The position numbers and the translations under genes were made by a program. DNA of 64,000 nt. Origin: Oceanicoccus sagamiensis. Lineage in GTDB: Bacteria; Pseudomonadota; Gammaproteobacteria; Pseudomonadales; Dasaniaceae. A model generated the notes under the pieces. That model was not told where the DNA came from. It searched no databases and worked only from the letters and a program-made list of their open reading frames with translations. The stretch spans positions 2,046,001 to 2,110,000 of the forward strand of contig NZ_CP019343.1 of assembly GCF_002117105.1 (NCBI RefSeq). Direction: 5' to 3'. Positions 17,964 to 26,013 of this stretch are shown in pieces (positions within the stretch are counted from its first letter, which is position 1; each line of letters begins with the position of its first letter).

Positions 17964-18752
17964 TTAATTATCTGACCTGTTGCAGCGACCTATTAAAGCA
18001 TCCTGCAACAATCCCGCTAGTTGAGAAACCAAAATATTGATAAGCAATATAATAATTGGCCCTAGAATTACAGTAGCAAGTGCCAATGAAACTAAAAATG
18101 GCAATAGACCTACAAGGATTACACCTAACAACTCACTCACACTACAGCCGGAACCTGCTGCATCCAAAACACTTACTAGAACCCCTATCGCAGAAAAATG
18201 CCTAGCGACCACAGCTAAGGATTCTAGTTTTGCTAAAACTTTCAAGCCTGTTGATGCAATCGAAAACCCCGTTGCTGCAATATTAGTTAAGGCAGAAAGT
18301 ACCGCGATTACAATACTTCCATCACTCCCCCCACTAATCTTATAACTCCCAGCCCCAGTCTCAGGATGAACTATGGTATACCCCGTTCCTGTCCACCCAG
18401 CATAAGTAATTGGATGCTGATGAACCGTAGCCACCATCCCATTATTCACTTGTGCCTGTATTTCATCCTTGGTCCCCTGATCCACCGTCAGGTCACTCAG
18501 GTAAGATAGATTATCTTCAGTAAATGTATATATCCGTTGCCCTTGCTGTGAAGCTATCGCCAGTGCCTTAACTGCACTAATACCCCCAACCGGTTCATCC
18601 TCCGTTGAAAACAACTGTTCCGGTATCAAGTGCTCATAAGCCGAGTAGGTCGCCCCCATCTGCTGATTATAATCACGCCATTTTTCCAAACAGTTATCCT
18701 TACACTCCGTATTAAACTTCATGGAATCCATATCCATCAATAGGCCGATCAC
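17964..18752 (-). CDS. Orphan C-terminal cassette 2 of the 967-residue secreted protein
   Basis: 262 residues, with a GTG as first possible start at 18752 inside the homologous region. Residues 1-145 repeat the 967-residue protein (from MIGLLMDMDSMKFNTECKDN to TGAGSYKISGGSDG). It then switches to a different hydrophobic tip of about 117 residues with cysteines at GSGC and GRC and a long membrane stretch (LGVILVGLLPFLVSLALATV). DNA similarity to the other copies ends near 18774, where the sequence becomes scrambled, so this copy is more truncated than cassette 1. It has no export signal of its own. Confidence 0.65.
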   Translation of the reverse strand: MIGLLMDMDSMKFNTECKDNCLEKWRDYNQQMGATYSAYEHLIPEQLFSTEDEPVGGISAVKALAIASQQGQRIYTFTEDNLSYLSDLTVDQGTKDEIQAQVNNGMVATVHQHPITYAGWTGTGYTIVHPETGAGSYKISGGSDGSIVIAVLSALTNIAATGFSIASTGLKVLAKLESLAVVARHFSAIGVLVSVLDAAGSGCSVSELLGVILVGLLPFLVSLALATVILGPIIILLINILVSQLAGLLQDALIGRCNRSDN

Positions 18753-18825
18753 CTCAATATTAGAGACTGTGCCCTTAGTTCTTTGGGGGGGCTTGGTTTG
18801 GGCTGTGCCTTTGGTTGATAAAAAG

Positions 18826-19122
18826 CTAATCTTTTTCTTTAGGATAAAAATTAATTACACATAAAATCATCCCTAAAAAAACAGTTATCATCGCCATCCA
18901 TAAAAGATGATCCAGACCTTGATAAAAATCTCTTGGAGACTCGCTAGCAACGATATAACCACTATATGATGGTATTTCTCCGGTTATTTTTCCATACACA
19001 TTAAGTACTAAAAAGAAAGCTGAAATCACGAAATGAGACATAGGTATTGCCAGTTTGTTATTGCCAAAAGCTGGGGTAACCATGTTTTTATAAAGTCGTT
19101 TTAAAAATCTACTTTTATACAT
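18826..19122 (-). CDS. Candidate immunity membrane protein for the 967-residue protein
   Basis: 98 residues from the ATG at 19122, which has GGAGG about seven bases upstream. A second ATG at 19140 overlaps the stop of the large gene (TAATG). Two or three membrane helices are visible: SHFVISAFFLVLNVYG and DHLLWMAMITVFLGMILCVI. The N-terminus is basic (MYKSRFLKRLYKN). No family is recognised. Immediate coupling to the variable tip of the large gene suggests a specific partner, most simply an immunity protein. Confidence 0.6.
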   Translation of the reverse strand: MYKSRFLKRLYKNMVTPAFGNNKLAIPMSHFVISAFFLVLNVYGKITGEIPSYSGYIVASESPRDFYQGLDHLLWMAMITVFLGMILCVINFYPKEKD

Positions 19123-19139
19123 TCTGGCTCCTCCTTGCA

Positions 19140-22043
19140 TTAGTTTGTCCGCCTTTTGCAGGCCCCATCCAAAGAACTATAAAAAACTAAAGCAAGTGCA
19201 GTTAATGCAATGCTTAAAAGTATTGGGATCCAAAATCCAGCTAACAACCCAATCCCTACCTGGCTTAATGGGAATAGCGCCATGCCTAAAAACAAGACAG
19301 AGTTCTCTAAAGCTCCGTCGCTAACAACTGTAAACCAGCAGTTCAATAAGTAATTATATGCTGCAACTAACAAAGACAGAACCCCAGCGGTTTTATTGAC
19401 CAAGCCTAAGCCGGTAAGTAGCCATTCTAAAGGTTGGGGCACCGATTCAAGGTTTACAATATTGCCTCCATTACTGCCCCCACTAATCTTATAACTCCCA
19501 GCCCCAGTCTCAGGATGTACTATCGTATAACCGGTACCTGTCCACCCGGCATAAGTAATAGGGTGCTGATGCACTGTAGCCACCATACCGGCTTGTACCT
19601 GTGCCAGTATTTCATCCTTGGTCCCCTGATCCACGGTCAGGTCACTCAGGTAAGATAGATTATCTTCAGTAAATGTATATATCCTTTGACCTTGCTGGGA
19701 AGCTATCGCCAGTGCTTTAACTGCACTAATACCCTCAACAGGCTCCTCTTCTGTAGAAAACAACTGCTCCGGTATCAAATGCTCATAAGCCGAATACGTT
19801 GCCCCCATGTGCTGATTATAATCCCGCCACTTACCCAAACAATTATCCTTACACTCGGTATTAAACTTCATGGAGTCCATATCCATTAATAAACCAATCA
19901 TCTCTATATTGGACACTGTACCTAATAGCCCGTTGGGTTTAGCATTGGTTTGGAAGGTGCCGTAGCTTGGCTCCCGGTAGTAGACCACATCACCACTACG
20001 CGCTGCCAGTTTAGACTGTACATCGGTAATGGCCATATAGCTCATCACTGCCGATTGCATAAGATCACCTACAACCTCGTGTTTGGTTAGCCCCGTAAAG
20101 TTTTCGGCCTCTAATTGTGTTTTGGTATTTTCAAGTTTGGTTTGTAAGGCTTCTAGCTGCTGCGGTGCTAGGCCGTGGTAGTCCAGTCCTATGGCTTGGT
20201 ACTCTCCGGTGATAATTGGGTTGGTGGTGGTACTCCAGCCCTTGCCGGGGAAGAAGTAGCCTTTTTCAGTTTGTAAGACCTGCCCAAAGCTCATGGCGGC
20301 GCTGGTGGCTGCTGCTGTGCCGTTAATGGTAAGTTCACCTACCACATTCATTAATCCGGCAGGAATCGTATTGGGTAAGTCTTCAACACTCTGTGGGTCA
20401 TCAGGCAGGTAATCCAGCAGGGCTTGTTCATCGGCGGTTGTGGCTGGATTAAATGAGACGGCCAAGGATTTTCCTGCCAGTTCTACGGTGGTAGCGGTAT
20501 GGCTGAGCAACTCCCCACCAAAAGTGTCCTGTAGCTGAAACATAAATTTATATTGCAGGTTATCCGGCACCTGCGAGAACTGCTGGCTTTGTTGGATTTG
20601 ATAATAGCTACTACTGGTGGGAAAGACGTTTGCAGTTCTGGGGACGATCGTTTTGTTGCCTATAACATCACCCACGGTGGCATCAGCTTGCTGGTTGGTC
20701 AGGTAATCTTCAAGCGCCTGCCGATAATCATCCAGCTCGGTTTCAATAAACGCCTGATTAACATTCTGTACCCAGCCTTCGGTTTCATTGACGGTAGCGG
20801 TGCTTTCCAAGGTATTGGCAAAGGCTTCTGCATCAAAGGCGACTTCGCTTTGCAGGTCCATGCCCTCGCTGTAGTCATACTGTTTATAGCTGGGGTCAAG
20901 ATAGGCCCATTGGCCAGAGCCGATATAAAGCCTGACCCACACATGGTCAACCAGCATATAGTCATTGTTACCATTCACCGATAGGCGCGCTACGGGAACA
21001 CCGCCCTGGGCAAACAGGTTTTGGGCCGCTGCCGGTGCCCGGACGCCACCTGCCCAGTTCATCGCTTCTTCGTTAGTCAGGCGAATACTGCCATATTCAT
21101 AACGCGCACTGGCACCGGTGGCTTTTAATAAAGCGATCAGTAAGCTGGCCTGGTCCATGGCATTGCCACGGCGGCTTTGCAGGGTGTAGTCGGCGCCTTG
21201 TAGTGAGCCGTAGCTGGGAATAAATTCAATATTGTTTCGCACCCAGTTATAGATGGCGACATAGTCATTACCCAGGCTATTGGCCAAGGCTTCTATGGCT
21301 GGGGTTATTGTGGTTTCTACCGTAGTAAATGTTGGCCGGTCTTCATTCTCAATGGCATTGGTTAAGGTGTTGGGGCCGAGGATGGCTTCAAGGTCTGCCG
21401 CATTTTTTACCGGCACACCACTGGTAATGGATGAAGGGCCAAAGGGCATTATTTGATCGTAGGGGTGCTGTACCGGCTGGTAGAGTTTATCTAGCAGGGC
21501 GATGGTCTGGGATAACTCTTCAGTGAGTTTGGGGCCCTTTCCTATAGATAGCCGTTCTAACCTGCTTAATAGCCATATGTTATTGTCTCGGTATTGCTGC
21601 TGTTGGTGTTTTAGCCCTTTAATCACGGAGGGTGACTGTTGCTGTCGTTGGTAACGTTCTAGCTGGTCTTCAAAGTAACCGGTGGCTTGCTTATCGAGTT
21701 TAAAAAACACTTGCTGCTGTTCTTTAAGCTGTTGCTGTAGTCGCTGCTGATGCATTTCAGCGCTCAGTGTGGGAATGGATGGGCCCTGTAATGAGCGATT
21801 AACGCTTTGTAATTGTTGTACCAGCTGTTGGGTGTCAGCCAGCGCCGCCTCCATATCGGCAAATACGGTGTACTCAGGTTTGTAGGCCAGATAATCCTCT
21901 ACGGCATTAATCGTGGCATTCACTGCGGGGGAATAAAATACCACCGCGAAGCAGCAAAGGATCATTAAAGCGGTGAAGCGCATCAGCTGATGGCCTTCAC
22001 GGAATTGGGTGATTAATGGTTTAGAAGAGGCGTAGTAGTCCAT
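19140..22043 (-). CDS. Secreted transglutaminase-like-fold protein with variable hydrophobic C-terminal tip
   Basis: 967 residues. Order: signal peptide or anchor at about 24-43; glutamine-rich coiled-coil region (70-190); transglutaminase-like domain (about 243-390) with GNAMDQASLLIALLKATG, DHVW (His 367) and YLDPSYK (Asp 383). The position normally held by the catalytic Cys (about 295) is Ala/Met, so it is probably not an active transglutaminase. A long extracellular region follows, then a conserved boundary TGTGYTIVHPETGAGSYKIS and a 107-residue hydrophobic tip with cysteines at LNC and DGAC. The same region with different tips occurs twice downstream. This is the architecture of a polymorphic toxin or variable surface protein. 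AAGGAA precedes the ATG. Confidence 0.75.
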   Translation of the reverse strand: MDYYASSKPLITQFREGHQLMRFTALMILCCFAVVFYSPAVNATINAVEDYLAYKPEYTVFADMEAALADTQQLVQQLQSVNRSLQGPSIPTLSAEMHQQRLQQQLKEQQQVFFKLDKQATGYFEDQLERYQRQQQSPSVIKGLKHQQQQYRDNNIWLLSRLERLSIGKGPKLTEELSQTIALLDKLYQPVQHPYDQIMPFGPSSITSGVPVKNAADLEAILGPNTLTNAIENEDRPTFTTVETTITPAIEALANSLGNDYVAIYNWVRNNIEFIPSYGSLQGADYTLQSRRGNAMDQASLLIALLKATGASARYEYGSIRLTNEEAMNWAGGVRAPAAAQNLFAQGGVPVARLSVNGNNDYMLVDHVWVRLYIGSGQWAYLDPSYKQYDYSEGMDLQSEVAFDAEAFANTLESTATVNETEGWVQNVNQAFIETELDDYRQALEDYLTNQQADATVGDVIGNKTIVPRTANVFPTSSSYYQIQQSQQFSQVPDNLQYKFMFQLQDTFGGELLSHTATTVELAGKSLAVSFNPATTADEQALLDYLPDDPQSVEDLPNTIPAGLMNVVGELTINGTAAATSAAMSFGQVLQTEKGYFFPGKGWSTTTNPIITGEYQAIGLDYHGLAPQQLEALQTKLENTKTQLEAENFTGLTKHEVVGDLMQSAVMSYMAITDVQSKLAARSGDVVYYREPSYGTFQTNAKPNGLLGTVSNIEMIGLLMDMDSMKFNTECKDNCLGKWRDYNQHMGATYSAYEHLIPEQLFSTEEEPVEGISAVKALAIASQQGQRIYTFTEDNLSYLSDLTVDQGTKDEILAQVQAGMVATVHQHPITYAGWTGTGYTIVHPETGAGSYKISGGSNGGNIVNLESVPQPLEWLLTGLGLVNKTAGVLSLLVAAYNYLLNCWFTVVSDGALENSVLFLGMALFPLSQVGIGLLAGFWIPILLSIALTALALVFYSSLDGACKRRTN

Positions 22044-22318
22044 GTAACATTCCTTGTAGTTACGTTAGGCGAAAAAAGTCATTGAAGGGAGGGGTAACGA
22101 CGCGGCGAAGATATATAACTATATACTCACTGTGTGTTACCCAAGATATATCCCTATCTGTTAAAACGCTTGTAGTGTCCAGTCACAATGGATTATTGGT
22201 GTTCCATTTTTTTGGTGTGAAGCGGGGGATATTATTGATAAGTCATTAAGGAATGTCGATGACGTTTCTGACGAATAAATTTAACATTTTTTACATGCGT
22301 AAATAGGGCAGGAAAGAG

Positions 22319-22366
22319 CAGGCACTTATTAAAAGTTTAAATAGTTAGGCTATTGATAAGTGCCTA
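22319..22366. other. Perfect inverted repeat between the SymE-like and large genes
   Basis: GGCACTTAT at 22321-22329 pairs with ATAAGTGCC at 22356-22364 across about 26 bases. It lies 20-70 bases past the end of the SymE-like gene in its direction of transcription. It has no T-run, so it is a possible operator or mRNA end structure rather than a clear terminator. Confidence 0.45.
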
Positions 22367-22387
22367 CCTTGAATGTCTTATAGCAGG

Positions 22388-22645
22388 TTAAGTCTGCGTT
22401 TTAAGAATAATACACCCCGGCTGTACTTCTACTGACAAGGGGCTGCCGATGGTGAAGCCTGCCTGGTTGAGCCAGTAGCCTTTTATTTGTACCCAAGGGA
22501 CGGGAGGGCTTTCAGTGGGGTGGCGGTGGGTGTAAGCACCGTTGTGTTGGTAGTCGTAGTAACTTTTGCGGACTTTGAGTTTACGGAAAGATGAAAATTT
22601 TTCTTGGGCCGAGCCAAGCTCTGGCGGTATAGTACGTTTAGCCAT
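22388..22645 (-). CDS. SymE-like toxin-family protein, copy 1
   Basis: 85 residues starting MAKRTIPPELGSAQEKFSSF, then KLKVRKSYYDYQ, PVPWVQIKGYWLNQAGF, IGSPLSVEVQPGCIIL. This matches the SymE domain (AbrB-like fold); E. coli SymE is about 113 residues, so this is a short form. SymE-like genes are often found near Rhs and other polymorphic toxin genes. GGAG nine bases upstream of the ATG lies in a 14-base palindrome. The gene lies upstream of the large secreted protein gene on the same strand. A near-identical copy ends the array at 14111. Confidence 0.7.
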   Translation of the reverse strand: MAKRTIPPELGSAQEKFSSFRKLKVRKSYYDYQHNGAYTHRHPTESPPVPWVQIKGYWLNQAGFTIGSPLSVEVQPGCIILKTQT

Positions 22646-22649
22646 GATG

Positions 22650-22663
22650 GATACTCCAGTATC
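22650..22663 (-). promoter_or_regulatory. Palindrome covering the SymE-like ribosome binding site
   Basis: On the minus strand GATACTGGAGTATC is a perfect palindrome apart from its two central bases, and it contains the GGAG that should serve the ATG at 22645. It could be an operator or a hairpin that hides the ribosome binding site. It does not match the LexA consensus CTGT-N8-ACAG. Confidence 0.35.
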
Positions 22664-22969
22664 TGTTTTGGTTAGCTGCCTCTGGGTGTTAGCGCACTCA
22701 GGGGGAGCGATTTATTGTGTTAGTGATTGATGATAAAAATTCCTTTTTTTTGAGTGAAAAGGGCTTAACTATTAGGCGCTAAAGGGCTGTATAAATCAAC
22801 AGGTGTTTGAGTTTTTTTTTGATTTTAGTTGGGTGGTGTTGGAGGGGGTTGAAGGCAGTTGAAGGCAGTTGAAGGGTTGGACACTTGATAAAATTTTTTA
22901 ATATTTTTTCTTTTGATAAGAGTCAGGGATAGGGGGCAGTGACCTTATCATAAATAATTAAATTCACTG
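22664..22969. other. Non-coding region upstream of the SymE-like gene
   Basis: No gene recognised. It contains an 11-base tandem repeat (GTTGAAGGCA three times, last copy altered) near 22849-22876 and T-rich tracts near 22745 and 22815. An antisense RNA, as in symE/symR of E. coli, could be encoded around here, but no clear promoter was seen. Confidence 0.3.
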
Positions 22970-23761
22970 TCACCAGAATGTCGCAATAACTACTAAGCCC
23001 CATGTAATAATGGGAACAGCTAGCGAATAGAAGAAAAACTTGTTGTCTTCATGACGGGATAAATCCAAATTTATTTCAGTGTTATTAGAGGTAACATTGT
23101 TGCGGTAGTATGTGATAGCAAATTCAGTTGGGCCTAAAATAAACCAATAAGCTAATGCCAATGGGGCGCATAGAATTCTTAGAGATAGCAGTAGCACCGG
23201 GTTTTTGAAGCATAGTATATTGAGCCAGTGAATAAGTCGATTAACCCTGCCTGATGGAATATATTCTGACTCTACATAACTATTAGATTGATAGCCTCGT
23301 GCTCCCATATCACCCCATAGAGGGTCGCCCAGCGGAGCCCAAGGCACTAAAACTCTTAACCATGCTCCGAATTTTACTGGAAGATCTCCATCATTGCACC
23401 AAACATCTACATTTTCTAAATGCGGCGCAATAGATGCGTTTGAATTAAGTGCAGGGTTAATATAAACGGCTTTTCTGAATGGTGCACCTTGGTGTGCCGC
23501 CATATGAACAATGACGCACCCATTAGAGTGACAAACCCCAATGTCGCCGGGGGATACCTTATTTATTAGTTGTTGCACAATTCTTGGGTTTAGGAAATAA
23601 ACCCCCATTAGGCCGATCCAGCCATATGAGAAATTTTCCACTTTAATACCCCGTTCTTGAAAATATGGAGTTAATTTAGAAATGGTATTTTTCCCTTGGT
23701 CGGCAATATTAAATCCATGTACTAGTATTGCCTTAGTCACGACAGCGTGCTCTGACCCCAT
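22970..23761 (-). CDS. Alpha/beta-hydrolase-like protein with membrane segments
   Basis: 263 residues. KAILVHGFNIADQGKNTI at the N-terminus resembles the oxyanion-hole strand (HGF) of alpha/beta hydrolases, and IGVCHSNGCVIVHMAA holds a nucleophile-elbow-like HSNG. KAVYINPALNSNAS and VDVWCNDGDLPVKFGA follow as in lipase/esterase-like proteins. Three hydrophobic stretches in the C-terminal half (LLLSLRILCAPLALAYWFIL; FFFYSLAVPIITWGLVVIAT) suggest membrane attachment. The ATG at 23761 arises within a GGGGTCAGAGC element; GTG at 23740 is the alternative start. It follows the coiled-coil gene by 15 bases. Confidence 0.6.
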   Translation of the reverse strand: MGSEHAVVTKAILVHGFNIADQGKNTISKLTPYFQERGIKVENFSYGWIGLMGVYFLNPRIVQQLINKVSPGDIGVCHSNGCVIVHMAAHQGAPFRKAVYINPALNSNASIAPHLENVDVWCNDGDLPVKFGAWLRVLVPWAPLGDPLWGDMGARGYQSNSYVESEYIPSGRVNRLIHWLNILCFKNPVLLLSLRILCAPLALAYWFILGPTEFAITYYRNNVTSNNTEINLDLSRHEDNKFFFYSLAVPIITWGLVVIATFW

Positions 23762-23773
23762 TGATTGTTGATT
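23749..23773. repeat. Fragment of the GGGGTCAGAGC/AATCAATGG element family
   Basis: On the minus strand AATCAACAATCAATGGGGTC followed by AGAGC. It lies exactly at the junction of the coiled-coil and hydrolase-like genes and supplies the first ATG of the latter. Confidence 0.5.
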
Positions 23774-23776
23774 GCT

Positions 23777-25117
23777 TTAGTTCTCTGATTTTGGCTTTAA
23801 AGAATCTGGTAGTGATTTGTTAATAATTTCTGAAAACCTATTCTTTAGCTCTGGAATACTATTCACTGCCTGTCTGAATTCTGTTGAGGCAATAAGCTCC
23901 TGCCATGGTGTTGAGTGATAAGTATCATCAACGTGTCTTAATGGTGCTTCATCCAGTCGCGATATTGTAGAGTGCATAAGCTTTGCTTCTAAGATGGGGT
24001 CAATCCTAGCCGCTTCTTTACGGTACGCTTCGTATGCTTTGGCAACAGATGCCTTGTAATTATAGTCTTCAGCAAGACGAAAACGCTGGCTTATTTGTTT
24101 GGTCGACAACCATGCAAACCAAATAGGGGCTCCAAGGTTTAAAATAGAGAGAAATAACTGTATTAGTATTAATTCAATGTTTGGGTTTTTTGCGGTCATT
24201 AAGGTGCTCAATGTTTCTATTCTGTCTGAGCCTGTTTCAACTCCAAAGAATAGGGCGCCAACTAGTCCGGCAACCCAAAACCACATTGACCAAGATAGGT
24301 TGCTTGCTCTTGTGTGAAATGCGCCTGACAGGCCTTTAGTCACTGCTATTGAATATGCTTTTTCACTGTCTTCGAGAAGGTTTCTTGCGGTTTCAGTTTG
24401 CTCTGCTAAAACTGCAGATCGTTTATCAGCTTTCTGAAGTAATGCCTCTATATTTTCAAGCTTTGTGTTAGCGGAACTAGTTGTTGATATTAGGGCTGAT
24501 TTCTCTACCTCTATTGCTTTCTCTATATCAGACTTAGAAGAAGTTACAGCTGCTGCTAATTGGTTTCTCGCTTCTTGTAAGTCTGCGAGATCTGAAGGTA
24601 ATGACTCTGCGGCAGCATGTGCAGATTCAATTTGTGAGATGATTTCTTCCAGTTTATCTTTTTTAATATCTAAGTTATCAACTCTCGATTGGATAGAGCG
24701 AACTTTCTTTTTGAGTGCGTTTGGTATCAATGGATTATCAAGAGTGCCGTAACTTAACGCTGGATCAAATAGTCCTTCTACCCATTTAATAGTCATTAAA
24801 TACGAAGGAATGGCTTGGTGCCCATGCCCGTTAAACATGTGCTGAATATTCCCTTGCTTTTGAAGTAATTGAAGTCTGGTAGGTATTTGCGTTATTGCGC
24901 CCTTATCGAGTCCATCGATATTTTCAATATTGGCTTCTCCAAGTTTTGTAGCTAGATCCCTGGCTACTTGCTCAACTTCGTTTGGGGTAATTGATGGATG
25001 ATGCCAGCCCTTATGTTGAGACATTGGAACTTCAGGTTGTTGGTTTTTAGCCTGCTGTTGAATGTTATCTGCAAGCTCATTTAAAGCATTGCAGGCATCG
25101 GCTACTATTTCATGCAT
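23777..25117 (-). CDS. Coiled-coil protein with two membrane segments
   Basis: 446 residues. Residues 1-125 are soluble (KGWHHPSITPNEVEQVARDL, IPSYLMTIKWVEGLFDPALS). A coiled coil spans about 137-265 (VDNLDIKKDKLEEIISQIES; ANTKLENIEALLQKADKRSA). Two membrane segments follow (LSWSMWFWVAGLVGALFFGV and ELILIQLFLSILNLGAPIWF), then a helical C-terminal domain (FRLAEDYNYKASVAKAYEAY). No family is recognised with confidence. Membrane proteins with long coiled coils next to a lipase-like gene occur in phage-defence loci, but that is only an analogy here. Confidence 0.6.
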   Translation of the reverse strand: MHEIVADACNALNELADNIQQQAKNQQPEVPMSQHKGWHHPSITPNEVEQVARDLATKLGEANIENIDGLDKGAITQIPTRLQLLQKQGNIQHMFNGHGHQAIPSYLMTIKWVEGLFDPALSYGTLDNPLIPNALKKKVRSIQSRVDNLDIKKDKLEEIISQIESAHAAAESLPSDLADLQEARNQLAAAVTSSKSDIEKAIEVEKSALISTTSSANTKLENIEALLQKADKRSAVLAEQTETARNLLEDSEKAYSIAVTKGLSGAFHTRASNLSWSMWFWVAGLVGALFFGVETGSDRIETLSTLMTAKNPNIELILIQLFLSILNLGAPIWFAWLSTKQISQRFRLAEDYNYKASVAKAYEAYRKEAARIDPILEAKLMHSTISRLDEAPLRHVDDTYHSTPWQELIASTEFRQAVNSIPELKNRFSEIINKSLPDSLKPKSEN

Positions 25118-25251
25118 TATGATATTCCTTATTTATATTAGTTTCCTTCCAAAATCTGTATGTACTATTTCAGAGTCCTATAACGCTCAGCTAAGGTAAG
25201 GGGCAAACCCCGCAGTGCTTTGTCCCGCTTGAGCGCCTTGCTAGGTCGATT

Positions 25252-26013
25252 TTAATACTCTTTGCCCGCATTTTTCTCGAACCTGACCTTGTGTTCAAGT
25301 AATGGTTCTACTACTTCCTCAGCTCCGAAAGCTCTAGCAACAGCAATATGAGAAATATAGGTTCTATACATGTAGTTCCATAGATCGTCAGTATGCTCTT
25401 TCATGCGGGTTGTTCCTTGCATTCCAGTTACATGGAAATGAGCAGGGTTACCGCCGTAAAGATCCATAATATGTGGAGATGCCCCATGTACAAAACCAGA
25501 ATATGCTTTACTAAGTGTCCTTGTAACTTCCACGCCTCTGCTCTGATCAAACCCGACACCTTCAATGCGAGCCAAGTAGGCTCTTATTTTCTTTCTTGGC
25601 ACCATAGGTCGTTTTTGATCAGAATCGATTATATTGCCTGATGCATCAATTTCTTCTTCCCAAAATGCATCGAGAAACTTTTGGTGCAGGTCGGTAATTG
25701 TGTCGTTAGTAACGGCATAGACTAAAAACATGATGTCTTCATTAGTTTCATCGATTGCTCTATGTAGTATCGATTGTTCTTGAAGAAAACTATTATTCAA
25801 AAGAACTTGAGCCGCACGAACCAAACTTTGCGCCCGAGCTAGCTTTTGAATCATTGCCTCATATATGTTCTTTTCCTTAAATCTAAACGCTTCTCCGAAC
25901 GAAAGATTTACGAGATCAGGTTTAGATGCCATGCCCTGCTCAAGTGCTTTATAAGCATGTTCCATGAGATAAAGCATTTCATTGAAATCTTCGTACATGT
26001 AGAGGCCTAACAT
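25252..26013 (-). CDS. Hypothetical helical protein
   Basis: 253 residues; the likely start is the ATG at 26013 or the one at 25998 (MYEDFNEMLYLMEH). LARAQSLVRAAQVLLNNSFL followed by EQSILHRAIDETNEDIMFLV resembles the core of DUF5677-like and related helical proteins, and AYSGFVHGASPHIMDLYGG is a further conserved-looking segment with two histidines. No catalytic motif or membrane segment is evident. It lies 134 bases upstream of the coiled-coil gene on the same strand. Confidence 0.5.
   Translation of the reverse strand: MLGLYMYEDFNEMLYLMEHAYKALEQGMASKPDLVNLSFGEAFRFKEKNIYEAMIQKLARAQSLVRAAQVLLNNSFLQEQSILHRAIDETNEDIMFLVYAVTNDTITDLHQKFLDAFWEEEIDASGNIIDSDQKRPMVPRKKIRAYLARIEGVGFDQSRGVEVTRTLSKAYSGFVHGASPHIMDLYGGNPAHFHVTGMQGTTRMKEHTDDLWNYMYRTYISHIAVARAFGAEEVVEPLLEHKVRFEKNAGKEY

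Noticed and set aside
20870-21320. An active transglutaminase or cysteine protease in the 967-residue protein.
   Set aside because: The His and Asp positions are present (DHVW, LDPS), but the cysteine position in GNAMDQASLL is not Cys, so catalysis is unlikely.
14111-22645. An integron-type cassette array.
   Set aside because: No integrase and no attC-like sites between genes. The repeated parts are coding blocks, and the short elements do not follow a one-per-cassette pattern.
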